Assembly (NCBI RefSeq): GCF_003284965.1
Contig: NZ_QMEW01000007.1
Location: 124,001 to 188,000, forward strand
Reading direction: 5' to 3'
From: Mycolicibacterium sp. GF69
GTDB lineage: Bacteria > Actinomycetota > Actinomycetes > Mycobacteriales > Mycobacteriaceae
DNA: 64,000 nucleotides
The position numbers and the translations under genes were made by a program. The stretch's first letter is position 1, and every line of letters starts with the position of its first letter. The notes beneath the pieces were generated by a model. The model saw nothing but the letters and a program-made list of their open reading frames with translations. It had not been told where the DNA came from and searched no databases. Shown here piece after piece: positions 50,755 through 59,140 of this stretch.

Positions 50755-51930
50755 ATGACCGAACAGCACACCCACACCGAGGCTCACGTCGTCGTCGTGG
50801 GCGGCGGCTACGCCGGGGTGATGGCCGCCAACCGGCTCGCGCCACATGCCCACGTGACGCTGGTGAACCCACGCGCCGCGTTCGTCGAACGGATCCGACT
50901 GCACCAACTCGTCGCCGGTAACGACGACGCCGTCGCCGAATACCCGGCCGTGCTGTCGCCGGCGGTACGACTGGTGGTCGACGGGGCCGACCGTATCGAC
51001 GCGGCCGCCCGCACCGTCGCGCTGGCCTCCGGCGCCTCGTTGGCGTACGACTATCTCGTGTATGCCGTCGGCAGCACGGGGACGGTGCCTGCCTCGGTGC
51101 CGGGTGCCGTCGAATTCGCCTATCCCCTCAGCGAACTGGAGCAGGCACAGCGGTTGACCGAGCGCATGGCCGACGTCGCGTCCTCGGCGCCGGTGGTGGT
51201 GGTCGGCGGCGGGCTGACCGGCATCGAGACCGCGGCCGAGTTGGCCGAAGCTGGCCGTCCGGTGGCGTTGGTGACCGACGTCCTCGGGCAGTCGCTGGCC
51301 GCCGGCGGTCTGCGTTCGGTGACCAAGCGGTTGGCCAAGCTGCGCGTCGACGTGATCGAAGGCAGCGCCGTCGCCGAAGTCGCCGCCGACCGGGTGGTGC
51401 TGACCGGTGGCCGCGAAGTGCCGAGCGCCGTGACGGTGTGGACGGCCGGGTTCGGTGTGCCCGGGCTGGCGGCGACCAGCGATCTGACGACCGACACGCT
51501 CGGACGGTTGGTCACCGACGAGACATTGACCAGCGTCGACGACGCGCGCATCGTGGGCGCCGGGGATGCGGCGTCGCCGTCGAATCTGCCGTGGCGGATG
51601 AGCTGTCAGGCCGCGCTTCCGCTGGGTGCGCAAGCCGCGAACACGGTGTTGGCCCGGTTGGCCGGCGAGGAGCCGGCCACGGTGGACCACGCGATGGCCG
51701 GGCAGTGCATCAGCCTGGGCCGCAAGGCCGGCACGTTCCAGTTGGCCGACGTCGACGACACCCCGCGCCGGTGGTACGTCGGCGGCCGCACCGGCGCCCT
51801 GGTCAAGGAGCAGGTGTGCCGCTGGACGCTGAAGTGGATCCGCGGCGAGGCCGACAAGCCGGGCTCGTACTCCTGGAAGACGAACCCCCGCCGCGGACAG
51901 GTCGTGACGGCCGCGCTGCCGGTCCGATGA
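50755..51930 (+). CDS. NDH-2-like FAD/NAD(P)-dependent oxidoreductase, copy 2
   Basis: The 391-residue paralogue of the protein at 48536 has the same motif order: V-V-V-G-G-G-Y-A-G, V-V-V-G-G-G-L-T-G-I-E-T and G-A-G-D-A-A-S-P. Blocks such as F-V-E-R-I-R-L-H-Q and L-V-T-D-E-T-L-T-S-V-D-D are identical or nearly so, showing an old tandem duplication. The stop overlaps the second sigma gene (ATGA). Electron acceptor is unknown. Confidence 0.85.
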   Translation: MTEQHTHTEAHVVVVGGGYAGVMAANRLAPHAHVTLVNPRAAFVERIRLHQLVAGNDDAVAEYPAVLSPAVRLVVDGADRIDAAARTVALASGASLAYDYLVYAVGSTGTVPASVPGAVEFAYPLSELEQAQRLTERMADVASSAPVVVVGGGLTGIETAAELAEAGRPVALVTDVLGQSLAAGGLRSVTKRLAKLRVDVIEGSAVAEVAADRVVLTGGREVPSAVTVWTAGFGVPGLAATSDLTTDTLGRLVTDETLTSVDDARIVGAGDAASPSNLPWRMSCQAALPLGAQAANTVLARLAGEEPATVDHAMAGQCISLGRKAGTFQLADVDDTPRRWYVGGRTGALVKEQVCRWTLKWIRGEADKPGSYSWKTNPRRGQVVTAALPVR

Positions 51931-52829
51931 GCACTCCGGGTGACGAACACGCCGAACGGTTCACCGCGCTGCGTCCGCTGCTGTTCACAATCGCATACGA
52001 GATCATCGGCAGTGCAACCGAATCCGACGACGTGCTGCAGGAAAGTTACCTGCGCTGGGCCGAGGTGGACCTCGCGACGGTGCACGACACCAAGGCCTAC
52101 CTCGCCCAACTCGTCACCCGGCAGTCGCTCAACGCGCTGCGCGCGCAGTCCCGCCGGCGCGAGGATTACGTCGGCCCGTGGCTGCCCGAACCGTTGCTAC
52201 TCGAAACCGGCGATGCATCGACCGATGTGGTTCTCGCGGAGTCGGTTTCGTTGGCGATGCTCGTCGTGCTGGAGACTCTGAGTTGCGACGAACGCGCGGT
52301 GTTCGTATTGCGCGAGGTGTTCGGCTTCGGCCACGAGGAGATCGCCGCGACCATCGGCAAGTCGACGTCCGCGGTGCGTCAGATGGCGCACCGCGCCCGC
52401 GAACACGTGCAATCACGCCGCAAGCGGTTCGAGCCCGTCGACCCGAAAATGTCGCTGGAGCTGACGGCGCGGTTCTTCGCGGCGGCCTCGGACGGCGACT
52501 TCGAAGGTCTGCTCGAGATGCTGACCGACAACGTCCAATGGACCGCCGACAGCGACGGTAAGGTCAGCGCCGCCCGCAAGCCGGTCGTCGGCGCCGAGAA
52601 GGTCGCCAGGGTGGTCATCGGGCTGGTCCGGATGGCAGGCGAGGCCGGACGGGTGGAACCGGCGGTGTACAACAACGCCCCCGCCCTGAAGCTCTACCTC
52701 GGCGACAGCTTCGAAGGCGTCATCACCATCGAGGTCACCGAGGGCCGGATCTCGCACTTCTACGTGATGCGCAACCCGGACAAGTTGGTCGGCGCGGACA
52801 TCCCGCGGGAGATCACGCGCACCGTCTGA
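51927..52829 (+). CDS. ECF41-family RNA polymerase sigma factor (SigJ-like), copy 2
   Basis: The 300-residue paralogue of the sigma factor at 49750 shares the DNA-binding domains and the ECF41 motifs W-L-P-E-P, D-S-D-G-K (variant of DGGGK) and N-P-D-K-L. The glycines of the D-x-G-G-K box differ from copy 1, which could tune autoregulation. It starts at an ATG overlapping the flavoprotein stop. pabB follows 12 bases later and could be partly co-transcribed. Confidence 0.88.
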   Translation: MSTPGDEHAERFTALRPLLFTIAYEIIGSATESDDVLQESYLRWAEVDLATVHDTKAYLAQLVTRQSLNALRAQSRRREDYVGPWLPEPLLLETGDASTDVVLAESVSLAMLVVLETLSCDERAVFVLREVFGFGHEEIAATIGKSTSAVRQMAHRAREHVQSRRKRFEPVDPKMSLELTARFFAAASDGDFEGLLEMLTDNVQWTADSDGKVSAARKPVVGAEKVARVVIGLVRMAGEAGRVEPAVYNNAPALKLYLGDSFEGVITIEVTEGRISHFYVMRNPDKLVGADIPREITRTV

Positions 52830-52841
52830 CAAGCTGTGGCC

Positions 52842-54089
52842 ATGCGGATCGAGCCGCTCGGCGACCTGGGCAGCGCCCCGGCGGTCCTGCGCGCGATCGG
52901 ATACGCCGCGGCGGAGCGTGGGCTCGCGCCGCCGGCGGCGTTGATCGGCGACTGGTTCGGTTCGCGTGCGGTCATCGCGCCGACGGTCGACATCGAGCCG
53001 ACCGAGGCCGCACGCGTCTTCGACGTCCTCCCGGGATCGGGCGATGCCGTCGGGGGCGGGTGGTTCGGCTATCTGTCGTATCCGGATGCTGCCGCCGACG
53101 GATGCGGGCCGCGAATCCCGGATGCTGCGGGTGGCTGGTCCGACTGCGTGCTGCGCGAAGACGGTGACGGCCGGTGGTGGTTCGAAAGCCTCACCGACGC
53201 AAGGATTCCCGATTGGGTGGCCGACGCGTTGCGAGTGCCGGTCGCCTCACGGCCGGTTCGGGTCGAATGGGGTGACGCCGATCGCGGGGCGCACCGTCGC
53301 GGGATGTCGGACTGTCTGGAGGCGATCGCCGCCGGGGAGGTGTACCAGGCGTGTGTGTGCACGCAGTTCCGCGGCCGAATCGAGGGCGCGCCGCTCGACT
53401 TCTTCGTCGAGGCGGTGCAGCGCACCTCACCCGCCCGCGCGGCGTATCTCGCCGGGCCGTGGGGCGCAGTGGCGTCGTTGTCCCCGGAGTTGTTCCTGCG
53501 CAGGCGCGGTGACCACATCGCATCGAGCCCGATCAAGGGCACGCTGCAGCTGTCCGCCGACCCCGCTGCACTGCGCGCGTCGGTCAAGGACGTCGCCGAG
53601 AACATCATGATCGTCGACCTCGTGCGCAACGACCTCGGACGCGTCGCGGCCACCGGCAGCGTCACCGTGCCCGAGTTGCTCGTGGTGCAGCCGGCGCCGG
53701 GGGTGTGGCACCTGGTGTCGACGGTGTCGGCGCGCGTCGACGTCGACGTGCCGATGCCGGCGGTGCTCGACGCGACCTTCCCGCCGGCGTCGGTGACGGG
53801 CACCCCGAAGACGCGCGCACGTCAACTGCTCGCAGAATGGGAACCGGTCCGGCGCGGGGTTTATTGCGGCACAGTCGGTTTGGCGTCACCCGCCGCGGGC
53901 TGTGAACTGAACGTGGCGATCCGGACGGTGGAGTTCGACGGCTCGGGGAACGCGGTCCTCGGCGTCGGCGGCGGGATCACCGCCGACTCCGATCCGGATC
54001 GCGAATGGCAGGAGTGCCTGCACAAGGCCGCACCGATCGTCGGATCATTCGCGCGAGCGCAGAACCGCATCGTAGAGCTCACGCCGTGA
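52842..54089 (+). CDS. pabB: Aminodeoxychorismate synthase component I
   Basis: The 415-residue chorismate-binding enzyme converts chorismate to 4-amino-4-deoxychorismate for folate synthesis. Conserved motifs are I-A-A-G-E-V-Y-Q-A, S-P-I-K-G-T-L, N-I-M-I-V-D-L-V-R-N-D-L-G-R, P-P-A-S-V-T-G-T-P-K-T-R-A and G-V-Y-C-G-T-V-G. Equivalent to Rv1005c. The ATG at 52842 is preferred to a GTG at 52836. Its last 45 bases overlap the end of rsmI on the opposite strand. Confidence 0.92.
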   Translation: MRIEPLGDLGSAPAVLRAIGYAAAERGLAPPAALIGDWFGSRAVIAPTVDIEPTEAARVFDVLPGSGDAVGGGWFGYLSYPDAAADGCGPRIPDAAGGWSDCVLREDGDGRWWFESLTDARIPDWVADALRVPVASRPVRVEWGDADRGAHRRGMSDCLEAIAAGEVYQACVCTQFRGRIEGAPLDFFVEAVQRTSPARAAYLAGPWGAVASLSPELFLRRRGDHIASSPIKGTLQLSADPAALRASVKDVAENIMIVDLVRNDLGRVAATGSVTVPELLVVQPAPGVWHLVSTVSARVDVDVPMPAVLDATFPPASVTGTPKTRARQLLAEWEPVRRGVYCGTVGLASPAAGCELNVAIRTVEFDGSGNAVLGVGGGITADSDPDREWQECLHKAAPIVGSFARAQNRIVELTP

Positions 54090-54881
54090 CGGCGAACCCG
54101 GATTCGCGGCGACCACCTCGGCGCAGGCGTCCTTCACGCGCGCGCCGTCGTCGACCAGCGTGTTGACCTCGGCAACCAGGGTCTGAAGGTCCGCCTTCGG
54201 GACCGCCCCGGCCAGCACGACGGTGATCTCGCCGAGCACCCCGTCTTTCGCCCAGTCGGCGAGCTCGCCCAGCGCCCCGCGGACCACCTCCTCGTGCGTC
54301 TTGGTCAACTCCCGGCACACCACCGCCCGGCGATCCGGCCCGAGCACATCGACCGCATCGGCCAGCGTGCCCGCGAGCCGGCGCGGCGACTCGAAGAACA
54401 CGCAGGTGCGCTGTTCGCCCGCCAACGTTTGCAGCCAGGACCTGCGTGCCGCCTGTTTGCGCGGCGCGAAACCCTCGAAGCAGAACCGCTCTGCGGGTAA
54501 TCCCGAGACCGCCAGCGCCGTCGTCACCGCTGACGGGCCCGGCAGGCAGCTCACGGCCAACCCGGCTGCGATGCATGCCGTCACCAGGCGGTAGCCGGGA
54601 TCGCTGATCAACGGCATGCCGGCATCGCTGACCAGCAGCACCGTCGCGCCGGCACGGACTTCGTCGAGCAAGCCAGACACCCGCGACGCCTCGTTCTGGT
54701 CATAGAGGCTGACCACCTTGGCGGTGAGCCTGACCTCGAGAGACTGGGCCAGCGCACGGACGCGGCGGGTGTCCTCGGCGGCGATGACGTCGGCGCCTCG
54801 CAGCGCGGCGACCAGCCGGGTCGAGGCGTCGGAGGGTTGACCCAGCGGCGTGGCGCCGATGAGCAGTCGGCCGGGGCTCAT
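54045..54881 (-). CDS. rsmI: 16S rRNA (cytidine-2'-O)-methyltransferase RsmI
   Basis: The 278-residue tetrapyrrole-methylase-fold enzyme methylates C1402 of 16S rRNA. It has A-T-P-L-G (N-terminus), A-E-D-T-R-R, V-S-D-A-G-M-P-L-I-S-D-P-G-Y and P-G-P-S-A-V-T-T-A-L. Start is the ATG at 54881, which has a -10 box TAGGCT seven bases upstream; the open frame further upstream lies antisense to pmt. It overlaps pabB tail-to-tail by 45 bases. Divergent from pmt, as in M. tuberculosis. Confidence 0.93.
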   Translation of the reverse strand: MSPGRLLIGATPLGQPSDASTRLVAALRGADVIAAEDTRRVRALAQSLEVRLTAKVVSLYDQNEASRVSGLLDEVRAGATVLLVSDAGMPLISDPGYRLVTACIAAGLAVSCLPGPSAVTTALAVSGLPAERFCFEGFAPRKQAARRSWLQTLAGEQRTCVFFESPRRLAGTLADAVDVLGPDRRAVVCRELTKTHEEVVRGALGELADWAKDGVLGEITVVLAGAVPKADLQTLVAEVNTLVDDGARVKDACAEVVAANPGSPSRRELYDAVLRSRE

Positions 54882-54888
54882 GCGAGAC

Positions 54889-54898
54889 AGCCTACGAT
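54889..54898. promoter_or_regulatory. Back-to-back -10 boxes of rsmI and pmt sharing one TA
   Basis: AGCCTACGAT contains TAGGCT on the minus strand (complement of 54889-54894, seven bases before the rsmI ATG) and TACGAT on the plus strand (54893-54898, seven bases before the pmt GTG). The boxes share the central TA. Both genes should be leaderless. Confidence 0.6.
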
Positions 54899-54905
54899 CG
54901 CAATC

Positions 54906-56447
54906 GTGACCGCCCCCGCCACCAAAGCGCCGCGCGCGGTCCCGGTCATCAGCCCCGCGCCGCAGGTGCCCGTCGCCGACTTCGGTCCGGTCGATCGGCT
55001 GCAGGGCTGGGTGATGACGGCTGTCATCGCCGCGCTGGCCGCGGTGACGCGTTTCCTGACTCTCGGGTCGCCGACCGACGCGGGAACGCCGATCTTCGAC
55101 GAGAAGCACTACGCGCCGCAGGCCTGGCAGCTACTGCACAACCACGGTGTCGAGGACAACCCGGGCTACGGCTTGGTGGTGCATCCGCCGCTCGGCAAGC
55201 AGTTGATCGCGATCGGCGAAGCGCTGTTCGGCTACAACGGGTTGGGCTGGCGGTTCTCGGGCGCGGTATGCGGCGTGATCATGGTCGTGCTGGTGGCCCG
55301 TATCGCGCGACGCATCAGCCGCTCGACATTGGTCGGCGGTATCGCCGGGCTGCTGGTGATCGCCGACGGAGTGAGCTTCGTCGCCGCGCGCACCGCGCTG
55401 CTCGACGGATTCCTGGTGGTGTTCGTGGTGGCCGCGTTCGGGTGTCTGATCGTCGACCGTGACCAGGTACGTGAGCGCATGCATGTCGCGCTGCTGGAGG
55501 GCCGCGTCGCCGAGACGCTGTGGGGCCCGCGGCTGGGTGTGCGGTGGTGGCGGTTCGGCGCCGGTGTGCTGCTCGGATTCGCTTGCGCCACAAAATGGTC
55601 GGGTCTGTACTTCGTCGCATTCTTCGGCGTCATGACGATGGTGTTCGACATTGCGGCGCGGCGACACTACCGCGTGCCGCGGCCGTGGCTGGGCGCGTTC
55701 CGCCGGGACCTGGGCCCGTCGCTGTACGCATTGGTGCTCATCCCGTTCGGTGTGTACCTCGCGTCCTACACGCCGTGGTTCGCATCGGAGACGGGGATCA
55801 ACCGTCATGAGGTCGGACAGTCGATCGGTCACGACAGCGTGTTGCCGATCCCGGATGCGCTGCGCTCGCTGTGGCACTACACCTACTCGGCGTACCGGTT
55901 CCACTCCGGGCTGACGAACGCCGACGGTAACCATCACCCGTGGGAGTCCAAACCGTGGACGTGGCCGATGTCGCTGCGGCCGGTCCTCTATGCGATCGAC
56001 AACCAGGACGTGCCGGGGTGTGGCGCGCAGTCGTGCGTGAAGGCGGTGATGCTGGTCGGCACACCCGCCATGTGGTTCCTGGCCGTGCCGGTGCTGGCGT
56101 GGGCGGTATGGCGGTCCTTCGTCAAGCGCGACTGGCGATATGCGGTGGCCCTGGTCGGTTACAGCGCAGGCTTTTTGCCGTGGTTCGCCGACATCGACCG
56201 CCAGATGTACTTCTTCTACGCGGCGACGATGGCGCCGTTCCTGGTGATCATGATCGCGCTGATACTCGGCGACATCCTGCACAAGCCGAACCAGAACGCC
56301 GAGCGCCGAACGCTGGGGTTGATCGCGGTGAGCTGCTATGTCGCGCTGGTGCTGACGAACTTCGCGTGGATGTACCCGATTCTGACGGGCATTCCGATCT
56401 CGCAGTCGACGTGGAACATGCAGATCTGGTTGCCCAGCTGGCGATAG
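54906..56447 (+). CDS. pmt: Protein O-mannosyltransferase Pmt
   Basis: The 513-residue multi-helix membrane glycosyltransferase of the GT39 family transfers mannose from a polyprenyl donor to secreted proteins. The conserved D-E-K-H-Y-A-P-Q loop after the first helix (about residue 63-70) holds the catalytic acidic pair, and H-H-P-W-E-S-K-P is the conserved MIR-like loop. The GTG at 54906 follows a TACGAT -10 box by seven bases. Equivalent to Rv1002c. Confidence 0.94.
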   Translation: MTAPATKAPRAVPVISPAPQVPVADFGPVDRLQGWVMTAVIAALAAVTRFLTLGSPTDAGTPIFDEKHYAPQAWQLLHNHGVEDNPGYGLVVHPPLGKQLIAIGEALFGYNGLGWRFSGAVCGVIMVVLVARIARRISRSTLVGGIAGLLVIADGVSFVAARTALLDGFLVVFVVAAFGCLIVDRDQVRERMHVALLEGRVAETLWGPRLGVRWWRFGAGVLLGFACATKWSGLYFVAFFGVMTMVFDIAARRHYRVPRPWLGAFRRDLGPSLYALVLIPFGVYLASYTPWFASETGINRHEVGQSIGHDSVLPIPDALRSLWHYTYSAYRFHSGLTNADGNHHPWESKPWTWPMSLRPVLYAIDNQDVPGCGAQSCVKAVMLVGTPAMWFLAVPVLAWAVWRSFVKRDWRYAVALVGYSAGFLPWFADIDRQMYFFYAATMAPFLVIMIALILGDILHKPNQNAERRTLGLIAVSCYVALVLTNFAWMYPILTGIPISQSTWNMQIWLPSWR

Positions 56448-56488
56448 CCGTCGCGTGGGCTCCGGCGATGCACACCTCTGGTTGTAGC

Positions 56489-56558
56489 CCTAGCGTCGAG
56501 ATTGCACTGAGGGCTGTTCGTCGTACACGACGACCCTGTGTGCAATCTCGACGCTAGG
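56489..56558. repeat. 70-nt palindrome upstream of the second AbiEi-like gene
   Basis: Perfect 18-bp arms CCTAGCGTCGAGATTGCA (56489-56506) and its complement at 56541-56558 enclose a second hairpin, TCGTCGT-AC-ACGACGA (56518-56533), and pairing GGG/CCC between them. The sequence is unrelated to the palindromes at 29553/30506, but its place, 37 bases before the start of a homologous gene, is the same. Confidence 0.9.
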
Positions 56559-56595
56559 ACCGGCATTTGTCGGTCCCTCCGGACAGCATGACGGC

Positions 56596-57420
56596 GTGGA
56601 GGACGTCTTCGTCGGGAGCGCCGCACTGGCCAGCGGCACGCTGACTCGTGGACAACTGCGCTGGAATTACCGCGCGATGTTCCCGGATGTGTACACCGAC
56701 AAGTCCGCGTCGCCGCAGTTGGCGCAGCGCACGGTCGGGGCCCATCTGTGGTCGAAACGGCGGGCCGTGATCGCAGGCGTCGCTGCGGCCGCCCTGCACG
56801 GCGCGCGCGTCGACGACCAGTCAGTCGACGTCGAATTGATCTGCCGCAGTGGCCGATCGCCACGGGGGATCACGGTCCGTAACGAAAGTATTGACGCCGA
56901 AGAGATCATCCATATCGACGGTATTCCCGTGACCACCGTCGAGCGGACCGCACTCGACCTTGGGCGTCATCTGCCCCGCGACCAATCCGTGGCCGTCCTC
57001 GACGCGCTGGCCTGCGCGACAGGCGTGGCGGCTTCCGATGTAGAACCGCTGTTTGACCGCTATCGCGGTACTCGGGGACTGAGGCATTCGATGAGATCGT
57101 TGGCTCTGATGGACGGCGGATCGCAGTCACCACAAGAAACCGCGACCCGGCTGGCCATGATCGCTGCGGGGCTTCCGCCTCCGAGAACAGATTTCACGAT
57201 CACTGACGGAAACGACAGGATGCGCGTCGCGATGGGGTACGACGCGCCGATGGTGGGAGTGGTGGTCGGAGTCGACGACTCAAGCCTGGCGGTACGAGCG
57301 GGGTGGAAAGTCATCGATGCGATCAACGCCCGAGCGATGACCACCGCGGTACTTGTGCGCATGGCGGTAATCGAGCGTGGATATCCGGTGCACAGGTTGC
57401 AGCAGCTCGCGCGAAGGTGA
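56596..57420 (+). CDS. AbiEi-like protein with degenerate DUF559 domain
   Basis: The 274-residue paralogue of the gene at 29627 shares the N-terminal half closely (F-V-G-S-x-A-L-A-S-G, H-L-W-S-K-R, V-A-A-A-A-L-H-G-A and D-L-G-R-H-L-P-R). In the C-terminal half the putative nuclease residues are gone: the aspartate of V-D-M-G-W is alanine (R-V-A-M-G-Y) and the E-Y-D-G-D block is V-V-G-V-D-D. It may keep DNA binding but not cleavage. The GTG start lies 37 bases after a 70-nt palindrome. No downstream palindrome is present, because arcA ends two bases beyond its stop. Confidence 0.72.
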   Translation: MEDVFVGSAALASGTLTRGQLRWNYRAMFPDVYTDKSASPQLAQRTVGAHLWSKRRAVIAGVAAAALHGARVDDQSVDVELICRSGRSPRGITVRNESIDAEEIIHIDGIPVTTVERTALDLGRHLPRDQSVAVLDALACATGVAASDVEPLFDRYRGTRGLRHSMRSLALMDGGSQSPQETATRLAMIAAGLPPPRTDFTITDGNDRMRVAMGYDAPMVGVVVGVDDSSLAVRAGWKVIDAINARAMTTAVLVRMAVIERGYPVHRLQQLARR

Positions 57421-57422
57421 CC

Positions 57423-58625
57423 TCAGAGCGGGTCGCGGCCGGCCGGACACGCCATGCACCGCGGGCCGCCGCGGCCCGTGCCCAGTTCGGACGCCTGGAT
57501 CGGCAGCACCTCGATACCCGCATCGGCTAGCCGCGCATTGGTTTCCACGTTGCGCTCGTAGGCGACCACGACGCCCGGGGCGAGCGCGAGCGTGTTGTTG
57601 CCGTCGTCCCACTGTTCGCGCTCGGCGGTCACGGGATCGAGGCCCGTGGCGATGACGCGCAACCGCTCGATACCCATCGCCGCCGCGGCGGCCGCCATGA
57701 ACGGCACCTCGTCGTCGATCCGCACCCCACCGTTGCCGTCGCGGTGAATTGTGAACGCCGACAACGTGTCCACAATCGCGGGATACATCACCAGTGCGTC
57801 GACGTCGACCATCGTGCAGACGGTGTCGAGATGCATTTGCGCGCGCCCCTGCGCGATCGGCACCGCCAGCACGGTGTGGGCGAGGTCGTCGTCGAACAGG
57901 CTGCGCGCCAACGCCTCCGCACCCGCCGGCGTGGTCCGCTCCCCCACCCCCACCGCGACGACACCCGGCGCGAGCAGCAGCACGTCACCGCCTTCCACTG
58001 GCGCCGAACGTGACTCATAGGCCCGGCGCACTCCGAGAAACCTCGGATGATGCGCGTATATCACGTCGGTCAGCGAGGTCTCCCGCGCCCGCGCCGGCAG
58101 CGCCAGCGACGTGATCGCCACCCGCGGGCCTATCCAGAACGACGAGTCGCGGGTGAACAGCAGGTTCGGCAGCGGGTCGATGACGAAGTCGGCACCATGG
58201 TGCATCCGCCGTACCAGCGACAGTTCGGCACCCGAGAGCGGCAACTCGTTGAACGTCATCCCGGCCATCAGCACCCGTGCCAGCGGCGCGGGTTCCAGCG
58301 AGCGCAGATACTCCGAAAGCTCCTGCGCCAGCGGCAAACCCAACCGCCGCGGGTCGACCGCCGCCGCGATTCCGTGCATCCGGGCCGCGCCACTGTGCGA
58401 CAGCGCCTCGGTCAGCAGATCCGCCATCAGCAGCACCTCGACACCGCGCTCGACCAGCAGCGCGGCGAACGCGTCGTGCTCCTGTTGCGCCCTGGCCACC
58501 CACGGCAGGCCGTCGAAGAGCAACGCATCGTTGTTGCGCGGGGTCAGCCGCTGCAATTCGGCCCCCGGCCGGTGCAAGATGACAGCAGTCAGCCTCCCCA
58601 CCTCGGAGTCGCAGCCCAACGTCAC
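57423..58625 (-). CDS. arcA: Arginine deiminase
   Basis: The 400-residue enzyme hydrolyses arginine to citrulline and ammonia. Conserved segments are [10 protein letters not shown] near the N-terminus, [18 protein letters not shown] and the C-terminal catalytic cysteine in [12 protein letters not shown] choose the GTG at 58625, which gives a normal ArcA length and follows a TACGGT -10 box by seven bases; the open frame extends about 29 codons further, into the soxR promoter. No arcB/arcC lies next to it. Equivalent to Rv1001. Confidence 0.94.
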   Translation of the reverse strand: MTLGCDSEVGRLTAVILHRPGAELQRLTPRNNDALLFDGLPWVARAQQEHDAFAALLVERGVEVLLMADLLTEALSHSGAARMHGIAAAVDPRRLGLPLAQELSEYLRSLEPAPLARVLMAGMTFNELPLSGAELSLVRRMHHGADFVIDPLPNLLFTRDSSFWIGPRVAITSLALPARARETSLTDVIYAHHPRFLGVRRAYESRSAPVEGGDVLLLAPGVVAVGVGERTTPAGAEALARSLFDDDLAHTVLAVPIAQGRAQMHLDTVCTMVDVDALVMYPAIVDTLSAFTIHRDGNGGVRIDDEVPFMAAAAAAMGIERLRVIATGLDPVTAEREQWDDGNNTLALAPGVVVAYERNVETNARLADAGIEVLPIQASELGTGRGGPRCMACPAGRDPL

Positions 58626-58632
58626 AGTTAGC

Positions 58633-58638
58633 ACCGTA
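58633..58638 (-). promoter_or_regulatory. arcA: -10 box TACGGT, leaderless promoter of arcA
   Basis: On the minus strand TACGGT is followed by seven bases and the GTG start at 58625. Confidence 0.5.
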
Positions 58639-58651
58639 ACCCGCAATCCCA

Positions 58652-58669
58652 CCTCAACTATGGTTGATG
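58652..58669. promoter_or_regulatory. SoxR box overlapping the soxR promoter
   Basis: CCTCAAC and GTTGATG form an inverted repeat with one mismatch and a four-base centre, like the CCTCAA/TTGAGG boxes of SoxR-regulated genes. The plus-strand -10 box TATGGT (58659-58664) lies inside it, seven bases before the soxR ATG, so soxR is probably autoregulated and leaderless. The divergent arcA -10 box is 14 bases away. Confidence 0.6.
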
Positions 58670-58671
58670 TT

Positions 58672-59106
58672 ATGGAGTTGATTTCCGAGCTGACTCCCGG
58701 CGAGATGTCCACTCGCAGTGGTGTTGCGGTATCTGCACTGCACTTCTACGAGCGCGAAGGCCTCATCCACAGCAGGCGCACCGGCGGCAACCAGCGTCGT
58801 TACACCCGAGAGACGTTGCGTCGCGTCGCGTTCATCCGGATGTCGCAGCGGCTCGGAATTCCGTTGTCGCGCATCCGCGAAGCGCTGGCGACCCTGCCCA
58901 CCGACCGCGTCCCGACGAGCAAGGATTGGGCGAAACTGTCGGCGGGCTGGCGGCAGGACCTCGACGACCGCATCCTGCACCTGCAGCGCCTGCGCGACAA
59001 CCTCACCGGCTGCATCGGCTGCGGGTGTCTGAGCCTCAAGACATGCGCGCTGACCAACCCCGGAGACGTCCTCGCCGGTCAAGGCCCGGGCGCCGTGCGG
59101 CTCTGA
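58672..59106 (+). CDS. soxR: Redox-sensitive MerR-family regulator SoxR
   Basis: The 144-residue protein has a MerR winged helix ([12 protein letters not shown], residues 21-32) and the C-terminal [2Fe-2S] ligand set C114, C117, C119, C125 in [12 protein letters not shown]. Oxidation of the cluster by redox-cycling compounds turns on target genes. No soxS is present, as usual outside enterobacteria. A SoxR box covers its own promoter. Divergent arcA or the downstream AlkB-like gene could be targets, but this is not shown. Confidence 0.93.
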   Translation: MELISELTPGEMSTRSGVAVSALHFYEREGLIHSRRTGGNQRRYTRETLRRVAFIRMSQRLGIPLSRIREALATLPTDRVPTSKDWAKLSAGWRQDLDDRILHLQRLRDNLTGCIGCGCLSLKTCALTNPGDVLAGQGPGAVRL

Positions 59107-59127
59107 CCCCATCGAACGTCTGTGCGA

Positions 59128-59133
59128 TAGGAT
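59128..59133 (+). promoter_or_regulatory. -10 box TAGGAT, leaderless promoter of the AlkB-like gene
   Basis: TAGGAT is followed by seven bases and the ATG at 59141, with no ribosome binding site. Confidence 0.55.
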
Positions 59134-59140
59134 CGCGGTC

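Noticed and set aside
49759..51690. 643-codon antisense frame across the sigma/flavoprotein cassettes
   Set aside because: It spans the ends of three well-supported plus-strand genes and is a compositional shadow.
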